Source: Parelaphostrongylus tenuis (taxonomy: Eukaryota; Nematoda; Chromadorea; Rhabditida; Metastrongylidae). From it: a stretch of 64,000 bases of DNA. A program made the translations under genes and the position numbers. Positions 26,750 to 37,000 of this stretch are shown here, piece by piece; the stretch's first letter is position 1; every line of letters starts with the position of its first letter. The notes beneath the pieces were generated by a model that was given only the letters and a program-made list of their open reading frames with translations, was not told the origin of the DNA and ran no database searches. The stretch is taken from assembly GCA_019055375.1 (NCBI GenBank), contig JAHQIW010006010.1, positions 1 through 64,000 of the forward strand, read 5' to 3'.

Positions 26750-28170
26750 ATTTTTATATCCAGTAACAACTTTTTATTCGCATAATCATTTTACTCAGTT
26801 GTAAACACTTGCTATGAGTGGTATTCTGTTGAGAATCAATACATTTAGTTGCTCAGTATAATGCGCTGTCTGTGCAACATTGGTGTTACGAGTACCGATT
26901 AAACTGTTTCATTGCACTCTGTCAGAGAAACCATTAAGATGCTTACGGTGAAAGAAGAAAGATAAACGGACTGCCTCGATTTAAGGACGCGCTTAACTAA
27001 ATAATATCATAATTACCAGCTGTAGCACCCAACATTGAAGCTTGAACTATCGAGAAGCCTCTGTAACGATTAAATCAATGCAATTTTCAGTTGAAATGCT
27101 AGTAGAGAATCAATGCTATGTAGCGAAAAACTAATTAATTGGTAGGCACTTTAGTGATTTTCGAAAGGATTTGTCGTCAAATCTCGAAGATTCATCAATA
27201 TGAACGAAATGTAATATCAACATGACTGAGATAAAGGCAACTTGAAGCTGCCCTTGCTGAAATGAGCAGCACCTGAGCTCCACAAATGTTGACCTCGAGA
27301 TGAAAGCCTCCTTGAAGTTCTGAGTACTGCTCACGCCTCAGCACCCTTGAAATAGGCAGTAAGAAAAAGTTGAAGCATTTATAACGTTATTACGGCCTAA
27401 CACGGCATCCTCAATTTCGCTACAGTAATATCTTCAGTTACTCAACAGACAGTTAAACGGATACAACTGTGATATTTTGAAAATTATGTGATGTGCAATG
27501 AAACACATAGCTTAAATAGTAGGCTGAATTTGTCCCTCCTCAGAACTCGTTGGTCATTACCAACCCAGATTCTCATAGAAACAAAGTTTGAAAAAATATT
27601 TAAATGTTGTGCGGATTACGAGAGGACTGCGCTTGAGAAACTCTATTGGTGTGAGTGAATTTCACGGCTGGCACAAAGTCATTCAGTAAAACGCTCAAGT
27701 GAATTCGTTTTCAAGATATCAATGTTGTGAAAGCCTAGGCGGAGATGTGTAAAATTCAATCTTATTATGGCTGATCTATACATGATAATTACTTTCAAAA
27801 TTATCTGTCACACATGGGTAACATCAGAAAGTTCAGATTATTGACAATAATGTGTCCACACAGGTCACCAGAGATGGTGAAAATTGTTTTATTGCAGAAG
27901 ATGAATCGTGGCATTTTTCTCTACTCGAGTTGTCGTGGAAAACTAGATCTAGTGTCTATCATCTTAGAATTTTCTTAGCTGCTTACACCTCTCAAATCCA
28001 ATCGACAACAGCACTTATCCTAATGTTTTTTTCATCCAAGTGTACCAAGTGCTCCCTCGACAAGGTCACTGGCTTAAATGTTCCTGCATCAAAGACAACA
28101 TCCTGAAGAATCTTTCATTCTGAAAAAAGCGAATAAAATATTGGGTAATAGGCAAAACATTTAACCCGGA
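26750..28170. other. No recognised gene
   Basis: Only short open frames. The plus frame at 27852-28106 has no motif and no splice support. Confidence 0.5.
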
Positions 28171-28174
28171 TTGG

Positions 28175-28545
28175 GAGTTGAATACGCGTTTCACCTATAC
28201 CTGGAGCGGTGTGCGTCTAGTGATTACAAACGTGGGTCAGCTCCACGGGCCGAAAGTTTTGCATACCACCTACTGAACGCCTGTGGAGCAATGCTTAGAG
28301 GTGCCCAGCAACGCATACGTGGTCGATGGCTCCATCTCGCACCCGTGACCCACCGAGCCTTCCATCCCTTTGAGGTCGGTATATTGGTGCCAGAAATGAC
28401 TGTGAGGACAGCCGCACTAACTTAATACATTGGTAGACCACCATGAGTCATAAATGCCGGATATGCATTCAGTCGCCTCTAACGATGTTAGTGAGTGAAC
28501 CTCAGGGATTGGTCAACACCAAAACCTTTATCCGTTATTCTCTTC
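28175..28545 (+). mobile_element. tRNA-derived SINE-like element, copy 2
   Basis: Same body as copy 1 (CCGGATATGCATTCAGTCGC and CTCAGGGATTGGTCAACACC), with an extra stretch of about 100 bases in the 5' part. Confidence 0.7.
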
Positions 28546-28784
28546 ACCACTCAATACTCTCAGATGCGTATTTATAACATCATAATGCTGTTGAAAATGC
28601 GAAAATAAAGAACTCAGATACGGAACAAAACGAAGTTGGTGCGTAGTTCGTAGAATATCACTACCAGTAGATTCTCAATTTCCTGGTCAGGAGTTTTCGC
28701 ATCAAAACACTGAAATGTCATCGTCAAGTCAGTGAGAGTAAAGTACCACAATCACACCCTCAGTGTCTCATTCTAGTTTTGTTT

Positions 28785-28915
28785 CTCTTTCCTCTCTTTC
28801 CTCGATCCTCATTTCTCTTCCCCTTCCCCCCCCCCCCTTTTTTTTTTCCTTCTCTTCCCCTCTTTCCTCTTCCTTCTCTCTCCGTTTCTCTCGTTCTCCC
28901 TTTCTGCTTGTAGAT
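28785..28915. repeat. Polypyrimidine tract
   Basis: About 130 bases almost entirely C and T, including a run of 12 C followed by 10 T. The minus-strand open frame across it is a Lys/Arg/Glu artefact. Confidence 0.9.
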
Positions 28916-28919
28916 TCCT

Positions 28920-29825
28920 TAGCTTCACAATCGAGTAAGTAATAAACGGCTTTCTGAAAACCTGTTTGATTACATTATCAAAACAAGAAATGAGTGATTT
29001 CCTTGTGTCAGGAATTTCTTCATCTCTTTTGAGCTTTTGGCTGAACACTATCATGGTTCCTAAAGAGCATATCGTATTGCTTTCTAGCGTCAATATGAAT
29101 TCTAGAAATCACTTTCAAAAGGTGGGAGGACAAAAATGATGGCAACTTCGGTAACTCAATTTCTGAACAAGACTCTCCTGCCAGACAGTCTAGGGGGAGC
29201 GAAACGGGACTAGTCAGCCTTGCTCTTTTCAGTAAATGATAACTCGTATTCTACTTGTCCGGCCAGGAACTAAAGTTCTTGAGAAGATGCACAACCGCTC
29301 ATCTATAAATAACTTGTCTGTTGCACCGCTCCAAGTACCTCCATCATTTATTGCTCTTCTTGCTATCGTCATCGATACATGTGGACGCATTCATATGCGG
29401 TTTTGGTTACTTGAGAATACAAAAGTTGGTTTCAGCTGACAAATCGATGTTCTTGAGTTTCCCGTTTGATTTCGTTTTCATTTCCTCCGTATCTATTCTA
29501 ATAGTCTTCTGTTCTGCATTTCATCTTCCTTCATAATTACCTGAGCAACCCACCGATATTTGCTTCATGAGACGTGCTCCTTCGCATCCTTACAAAGTAA
29601 TCTTTGGCTGCATAAATTTTGGAAATCAACGTAATATAAAAGTGCAAGTCTGTCTTCAAAGTAAAATCGCTGAAATGTTACAAGCAGTTTTTTTTTATGT
29701 GACATGACTTCAAGGGCCATGAGATCAAGACGCACGATTCGAAACGTGCAGCCTGTATATACTTCGATCAGTACACACGATTGTGAAGGGTTAGCCATTA
29801 GCATATGTACACAATGATGTAGAGT
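28920..29825. other. No recognised gene
   Basis: Short frames only, at 29236-29536 plus and 29565-29804 minus, without motifs or splice context. Confidence 0.5.
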
Positions 29826-29827
29826 AA

Positions 29828-30055
29828 TTTGCGAAAACTTTTACGTCAGCTGGGATTCGAACCCAGATTTCACCCTGTCCGAGGTGCGTGCTGAACCGTT
29901 TGCACCACCGACGCTCGTTTTGACACCACGCTTTCTACGCGTTATCTGTAAACAGCCGACCGTGAAAGGTCTGGCGTGGTAGTCGCTATTGATAGGATGA
30001 AATGTGGGTTCGAATGCCACCTGACGCAAAAGCTTTTGCACACCACTCTACATCA
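29828..30055. mobile_element. Palindromic tRNA-like element, copy A
   Basis: Left arm holds GGGATTCGAACCCAGATTTC; right arm, inverted, holds GAAATGTGGGTTCGAATGCC. Each arm has a T-arm/B-box-like core and an outer CTGACGCAAAAG-like stretch, so the two arms can fold back on each other with a roughly 75-base centre. Same family as 35165, 43185, 51065 and 52125. Confidence 0.7.
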
Positions 30056-30629
30056 CTGAGTATTTTGTAACATCATGCCACCGCAAGAGGCGGTCAAATA
30101 CCATGAATTCTGAGTGATCACTAGCTCATGTTTCTGTTGTATAATGCTGAGTTTGAAAAACTATCGCTTCAAATAAGTGAGCTTATGTGTGAAAGTGACC
30201 AAAATGATTAAAGACTTTTGTTAGAGGCCTGATCGCAAGTTATGCTACATCGTCTTTTACAAAATCCTCTCTCAAATTTTCCTGAATATCGACTAAATAC
30301 ATCTGCCTTCGATCTTTGAATCCTAGAACTTGGTCTTTTCAAGAAGTGTTGCATTCAGCCTTCACACGAGGCTTTCTACATGTGTTAACTCGTCTATCCA
30401 TTATACTATCTCTCTCTCATGTTTCAATGAATTAGGCAAACATTGTCTGCTTAACAATGTTGTTCAGGAGGGCAAGGTCTTTAGATTGAGAGAAATGAAT
30501 GCTGCGAAAGAACTGTTCATGAGGAAATGCAGTCTCTTGGTCAAAATCAGATAGTTTCAGAAATAATGTATTTCTATTATATATCCGTTTAAATAGAAAT
30601 ATCAGTGAGTTATCGGTTATATAAGTCTG

Positions 30630-32300
30630 TACACTCAGCCTGCAATGACTCCTGCGTCAGTAGTCCGCCGTAGCAACTGCTCTTTGAAACTCTGTTCACT
30701 TCGTTGTCGTTCTCGACAACAGACGACAAATTCCAAATATATTGGGCGATAGTTGTCGATGTCGTGGAGATCTGCCTTCTTGAACAGTGATACAGTCTTG
30801 CTGGTCTTCCCTTGATTAGAAACCTTGTACTCTGACAGGTAGCAATTGAATAGTCGAGCCAACGCAAATCGAATCTCGGATTGATGAGAACCGGTGATGG
30901 ATTCCTCAGGTGTACATAACCTATCCTGCTTGTACCAAGCGTTCTTTGATTCCTTAGTGGCGAAGTAGCACGTCAGATTTCGTAAGGGAGTGGAGTGGCA
31001 AATCCATCATATTATATTAATCTGGAAAGAAAGCTCTGAGGCAATCTTAAAAGATTAAGAAATCTAGGCAGGAGTTCCAAACAAAGTAATGATAACTATT
31101 CTTCAAAATTATGGCCATCTTTTCCTAGGACTATGTGCCATCGGTCTGCCAAATTTTGGATCTAGTCGAATTTGGTTCACGAGCACTTGACGACGGTTTA
31201 TCATTCGACACACCAATCAAATCTTCATTGTTCAACTTAATTAACGTGCTGGACGAGGCTTGTCTTCAATATCAAGATATCCAACATTGCGAGGCGTTGA
31301 AATCAGCGTCCAGCACAGATTTGCTTGTTGTGCTTTCCCCTTCAACTTCGTTGATTTCATCGTCTGCAGCTCTTTATGAGATACCCTTCCTCCAATAATG
31401 AAGCAACAAAACGCGAACTTCGATTGTATCGTTGGACATGGCGGAGGCTTGTAATAGAGAAGATTAATATGGGCCTTTAGTGGAAAAATCCCGCATAAGA
31501 AAGTGTAATATTCCCATGATATGCATGAGAGTTATTTCATGCTTATTGAAGTGCTCTAGAACTTTCTTTCCATTTATTATAAGGTGCGGAGTCAGAAGAA
31601 CGCGTCTATTGGTGAGATGAGAAGTAATCGTGCTTTTCTATATTTTCTCTATCACCTTTTTAGAAGTTGTAATTATTTTAACACGATGTCAGAATGAAAT
31701 CGTCTTGATTTTGCAACTGGCAACGCTTCGGTGACCTTGCAAATGCTCTCCCAAACTTCTGCAACTTTGGCCATAACTGCTTCTTTCCACTTTTTTTTCG
31801 TCGCTTTTCTGCAGCGGTCTGAAAGCTCATATGTAAATTGGCTGTTTTCTGTGACTCTTGCTATTAAGCGCTGGCGTATCGTTTTGAACGTTGGCAAAGA
31901 CAAACATCACATCTTTTCGTGCTATTTTAGCTTTCATAGGGTATTATAGATGTTGGATGAGCCGGTTGTATTCTAGTGACTTTAACACATTCCAGTCTAC
32001 TGCATTTTGTGACTTCCTTGTTTGAAAATAGCGGCTTTCCCTCCTTTTTGCGAATTATGAAATGTTGCGCGAAGGAGGCTTTGGTCTGACTCCGTATAGA
32101 ACTTCGGATCAACAGCGACTTTGGTGAAGCAAAACCTTCGATTCGTCAAGCTATAGTCCACTCGTTGTGCTATTATCCACCCCCACGTACGCCGCTGAGA
32201 AAGGGGCTTTTCGAATTCCATGGATGTCACCATGTTTTGTTCGTCATGATAAACTCAAATATTCTCGCACCCTGTTCGTTGTATCCTGTGGTCCTATTTC
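30630..32300 (-). mobile_element. RTE-type LINE, decayed, minus strand, interrupted by mariner
   Basis: Reading from 32300 down: a GPQ-to-REYLS remnant, then RRFCFTKVAVDPKFYTESDQ (endonuclease end) near 32130, the accessory region (AKVAEVWESICK) near 31760, and after the mariner insertion LARLFNCYLSEYKV and DIDNYRPIYLE (reverse transcriptase) near 30750-30850. Stops and frameshifts throughout. The 5' end is missing where the telomere-like repeat begins. Confidence 0.85.
31110..31590 (-). mobile_element. mariner transposase N-terminal remnant inside the LINE
   Basis: On the minus strand a frame gives YLDIEDKPRPAR, the conserved mariner LEDKPRPGRP-like stretch after the helix-turn-helix, followed by LNNEDLI and SSSARE. 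About 70 percent similar to 36100-36600. The catalytic part is absent. Its position between the RTE accessory and RT regions shows it was inserted after the LINE. Confidence 0.75.
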
Positions 32301-32384
32301 AGACGTTCTTCTAGGTCCAATTCTCGAGTTGATGAAATCTCCAATGATTCTTCTTCGCCTTCGTCATAGGGGAGCCAAGGCTTC

Positions 32385-32610
32385 TTAAGCTTAGGATTAG
32401 GGTTAGGCTTAGGCCCTGTAGGCTCAGGTCCTATAGGTTTAGGCCCTATAGGCTCAGACTTAGGACGAGGCTTAGCCCCCATAGGCTTAGGCCATATAGA
32501 CTTAGATCCTATAGGCTTAGGCTTACGATGAGGCTTAGCCCCCATAGGCTTAGGCCCCATAGACTGAGATCCTACAGGCTTAGACTTAGGATGAGGCTTA
32601 GCCTTGAATT
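32385..32610 (+). repeat. Degenerate interstitial telomere-like repeat / 63-bp minisatellite
   Basis: The nematode telomere unit TTAGGC occurs six times exactly and many more times with changes. From about 32463 a 63-base higher-order unit (starting GAYGAGGCTTAGCCCCCATA) is present in two full copies and one partial copy. Reverse translation gives a Pro-Lys-Gly repeat in the minus-strand frame 32671-32294, which I regard as a by-product. Confidence 0.8.
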
Positions 32611-33014
32611 TGAATCTTGCGATCAATAGATCACAACCGTCATCTAGGGTGTAAACAGGGGCAATTTTCACTTACTTATTTATTTATTTCATTAGTGATC
32701 ACAATATTTTTTCATTTTGCTGAAGATCTTAGATGTTCATTGCACTTCGAAGCTTTGATGGTTCATAGAAAGTTTTTTGTAGCTTTTCTATTGGTTAATA
32801 CGATATTTACTAATGAATAACTAGTTCGTTTGAAGTTCTCCTCGATTCTAACCCCTTAGTGTTTTTTGAAGTGTCGTCGATTAGGCTGTACCTGCCGTAA
32901 TCTCGTCCGCAAGGATGTCTTTTGTAGATTTACATCGTTTCTGCTGATAACCCTTCCAATTCATCTGGTTTTGGTTAGCTGTTGGATGACTATAAATAGC
33001 GCGGTCAGAAGGCC

Positions 33015-33110
33015 TAGCATGCAAAAGTTTGAGCCATGGGCTGGATCTGAACTCATGTCTCATCCTTCCTAGAAAAGCGAGACAACAGCTGCGCCACCGG
33101 CAGAGCTGTC
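33015..33110 (-). repeat. tRNA-like repeat, single arm, diverged
   Basis: GGGCTGGATCTGAACTCATG with a downstream GCGCCACCGGC end, in the same layout as other arms of the family. Confidence 0.5.
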
Positions 33111-33429
33111 CTGCTATTGTTTTTCCAGCGATACCGGAAAGGATGAAATGTCTTATTGCTTAGTTCACGTTTGAAAGCACTGGCTCTAACTGCACAATGT
33201 CACTGTACTCGTAATGTGCACCGTTTTCAATAGCAATCAGCATGGAAAATCCTGGAATGTAACTAATCTTTCCCCATGAACGATCCTTACAGTGATTTTT
33301 TTTCGGCTTCGTACCCTTGTGCAACTCATTGAGGCCTAATGGGTCAACGCCGATTTTAGTAGAATATTGAATTTTTATTTTCGGGAACCATTGATTTGAA
33401 AGACTGTATTTCGCCAGATTTAACTCATT

Positions 33430-34020
33430 CTATTGAGTCCCTTCATCAGTTTTGGCACCAGACCATTAAAAACCAAATTTATTAACCAGAAGTAAGTAAA
33501 ATTGCATGATTTTGGTATCGTTCAATCGTACGTTTTTTTTTTTTGCAAACATTTTGGTATACGACTTGCCCATAATTGCTATAGGATTGAGCTGCCGAGG
33601 GAACAAACGTTCGTGCTAGTCATGCACGAACGACGGGTAGGGGAAAATGCCAGTGAAGTGGCAGGGGAGATTAATGGGACTTCGGGCGATGATAAGGTTG
33701 CAGAAAGGACGGCTAGGAAGTCTGGGGAGAACAGTCTGTAGGATCAGTCACGCTCGGGCCCGTCCTCACGAAGCCGCGTTAATCTTGCGCGCCGCGTCAC
33801 TAGCATTTTCCCCTACGCGCCGTTCGTGCGTGAGTAGCAGGCGATTTTGTCCAAAGACCGCTTCATTTTATTGCAGTGTAGGCTGATTGTATAGCAAAAT
33901 GTTCGCAAGAAGATGCCTGATTGAACGATACCAAAATCATGCAGTTTTATTTACTTTTGGTTAATAAATCCTATGTTTTTCTGCTTTAGTGCCAAAACTT
34001 ATGGAGCGACCTAATCTATG
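33430..34020. mobile_element. Palindromic fold-back element made of two mariner 5' ends
   Basis: Left arm from about 33435 and right arm to about 34015 are inverted copies over more than 200 bases, sharing GTTTTGGCAC, ATTTTGGTATCGTTCAAT and the GCACGAACG block. Both arms encode the start of a mariner transposase: HERRVGENASEVAGEING on the plus strand (33620-33680) and HERRVGENASDAARKIN on the minus strand (33835-33780). The outer ends match the TIR of the mariner at 50685-51965. It ends about 65 bases before the RRP7 start codon. Confidence 0.8.
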
Positions 34021-34069
34021 CGTTTCATATCGAAAGTTATTTTTATTCCTGGTGGCAGCAGGGCAGCTT

Positions 34070-34083
34070 CATCGTGATTTCAG
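34070..34083 (+). promoter_or_regulatory. Probable spliced-leader acceptor of the RRP7 gene
   Basis: GTGATTTCAG ends at 34083, three bases before the ATG. In nematodes an acceptor this close to a start, with no upstream exon in sight, usually receives a spliced leader. Confidence 0.55.
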
Positions 34084-34086
34084 ATA

Positions 34087-37000
34087 ATGGATGAAGTATC
34101 GTCGGATAAATCATCGCTGAAGACGGCAACTCGAAAACGATTGAAAAAGAAGAAAGAGAAGAAGACGGAGATGATGTCTGTGGTGAAAAAAGAGGATTGT
34201 GAGGCGCGCGTGGACGATTCCATAGTCGATCCCGATGAACTGAAATGTTCGTCGATTTTGTCTTCTTTTCCAGATCAAATTTTTTTTCTCTTTCCCCCTT
34301 TTTCCGGTTTTTTTCAATAATTTAGGAAGGTAGTTTTAGATCTAGCTTTTTGATGAATTAGGGAATAAGTAGCTGGATTTTATATTCCCGTACCTCCCAC
34401 ACTTCAAAAAAAAAAGGTGATCAGCTTGGTAGAGAATAAGCTTTTAAAAATATCATAACATTCGTTTCGAGTGTTTTCTTGAAACCACAGCTCAAATTTC
34501 AATATGCCTTGCAATCATTTTTGAGCCACGCATGTCAGTGGGGATTACCACAGACACAGAGATTAGCAAAAGACCAGAAAGTGTAACTACCCGACTGACG
34601 AGATCGCAAGATCGAAACACGTGTATCTGGCTCTGTAGTCAGCCCTCATTGACTGGCATATCTACAAATAGTTACTACTTGCCTGCTCAATGAATCTAAG
34701 TCTCTTAAGGTTTTCAGATCTCCGTTATTCAATAGATGAACGTTATTCGGCGCCACGGCAACTGTTCTTGAAGGCAGACAAGTCCAATGAGTTCTCATTG
34801 ATTGTCGCAAATGTTCCTGCCTACCTGCCCAAGGTATGTTTACTTTCCTTTTTTCTATAATGGTGTTCTGTTTATGAGGCGCGTGGCCGATTGGTTGTGG
34901 TGCTCGTCGCGGCGCGCGTGGAGCCAAGCTCCATCCCCAACTCTCTCCGGAAGTCAACAAAGACGCTCTACGGGACGCGACAGCCAGGCTATCTTCGAGA
35001 TTGCAAGGAGACGCGCTCAATTAGTACTCTACGACGTTCAAGATGAAGAGGGAGTACGACTGAATCTAGAAGTGCTGGGATTTGCACAGTGGGAAAAAGC
35101 ACTGTGAAGACGGATAATGAAGTATCAAGTATTTTTATTTGAAGACAAGAATCCTTCTCCAGCGATGTTGAGTCACGCGCAAAACTTTTGCATCACGCGG
35201 GACTCGAACCCGCATTTACCATGTCCACGACTATGCGCATCACCCAGCATCATTGAATATACTTCTAACAGCATAGCACCGCTATAAAGCGCTTAAAATA
35301 AAAAGAATTCTTGTCTTCAATATGTATATCTAATATTTATTAGCGTAGTTGGGTCTGATGTCGTCGATGTCCAAGGCCACCAGGACAAACCGATGATGGG
35401 TGGTTGCTGACGAATTGATGCGTTGTAGCCTAGAAAGAGCGGTGGCAAAATAGATGTCGGTAGTGGAGCGGATAAGAGCACGCACCCCCGGATAGGGTGA
35501 AATGCGGGTTCGAGTCCCGCCTTACACGAAGTTTTGCATATCACGCAGCATCATCGAATAATTTTGTTCAATTTTTTTTATAGATTTCTCAAAAGATCCA
35601 ATCGTGTCGTTTGTGTGTATAATTGAGGTCGCCGACGAATTTGAACCACTGCAGTTAGTATTCATTCGTCGGCAGTATTTCAGGACTTCGTTGGAGGTTT
35701 TATATCGCAATTTGTCAATGTTCCCATAAAGGATGTCGTGGTGAAAAGGAGCACTGCCCTGGATGGCTCCAAGCTCAGTGTATGTTTTATATTGCTTCAG
35801 AGCAGCCCTCTTAAGATGTTAGCTTATCAAACATTGGCTGAATATGACTTTTAAGGGTCAGTTGACCTTATCGGTGCTATTCAAAGAACCACGTGGTGTC
35901 AGCTTAGCTCTAGCAAAGTGCCAAGATGTCGGTCCATATAGAGTCTGCGATTTCTGCGATGTGAAGATGCCATCAGTGCTGCAGAGTGAGTTAACCAGAG
36001 TTCTTTTTTTTCTTGCTAGAATGCAAGTCTGTTATGTTAAGTTAATAGGTTGGAATGAAAATTCTGGAGCATTTGTAGAAAAAAAAATTCATGCATTTGC
36101 AATTTTTTCAAATCAAAGGCCATCGTTTTGTTCGACTTTCTGCCACGGTCCGTCAAGTTTCGGCTCTGGTCGAATCTGGTTCGCGAACGCTTGACGACGA
36201 TTTTTCTTCCAAAACAGCAATCAAATCTTCGCTGTTCAACTTTGTTCGACGTCCTGGACGAGAGTTTTCGAGGTCATGACCTCTGGCACTGAGAAACGTT
36301 GAAACCAGCGTCCAACAGCAGATTTTCTTGTTCTGTCTTCCCCTTCAACTTCGCTGATTTTTCTCGACTGCAGCTCGCTGTGAAAGACCCTTTCCTCAGT
36401 AATAACGCAGTATTACACGAACTTCGAATATATCGCAGGACATAGCGAAGGTTTGTAGCAAAGTGAAAATAAAGACAAATAATACCTAGGCCTTCAGTGG
36501 AAAATTCCCACATAAGTAAATTGTAATATTCCCATGATATGAACGGAAGTTAACACTTGCTTATAAGAATGCCTCAGAATTTTCTTTCCAACCCAGTACA
36601 ATGCTGTTTGATTGTAAAGGTTCGGTGGAATCATACCGTAGAATGTTTCAATCTCCGGAGGAAATTGAGAAAGCTGTTGCTGAGTTTATGAAGAAACAAG
36701 ATGAGGAAGCGCATGAGGTTAGAGGCAATATTTTGCACCTATTCCTTAAGATTTTTTATTAATCCTTTTCAGATTAAACGCATTGCGAAGCGAAAGTTCA
36801 CTGAACCTGATGAAGAGGGCTGGATAACGGTGACAAAAGCTGCAAAGAAGGTCTGTTTCCGTTTCACGCCTTTACTACATTGCTTTCAGAATGTTAGCAG
36901 TTAATAGGTTATGTAGAAAGTTCCTGCCGTTTTGATTTTCTAATATGATTTTTTGCAAGAAGTTGAATGGTTTTGGCATCGTTCGACTGCTCATTTCATT

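Noticed and set aside
28809..29093. Lys/Arg-rich minus-strand frame
   Set aside because: Produced by the polypyrimidine tract at 28785-28915.
32385..32610. True telomere end
   Set aside because: Units are highly degenerate and unique sequence continues on both sides.
32294..32671. 125-codon minus-strand frame with Pro-Lys-Gly repeats
   Set aside because: It is the translation of the telomere-like minisatellite; the repeat unit (63 bases) is a multiple of three, which keeps the frame open by itself.
34111..34317. Minus-strand basic frame opposite RRP7 exon 1
   Set aside because: Shadow of the Lys/Glu-rich RRP7 N-terminus.
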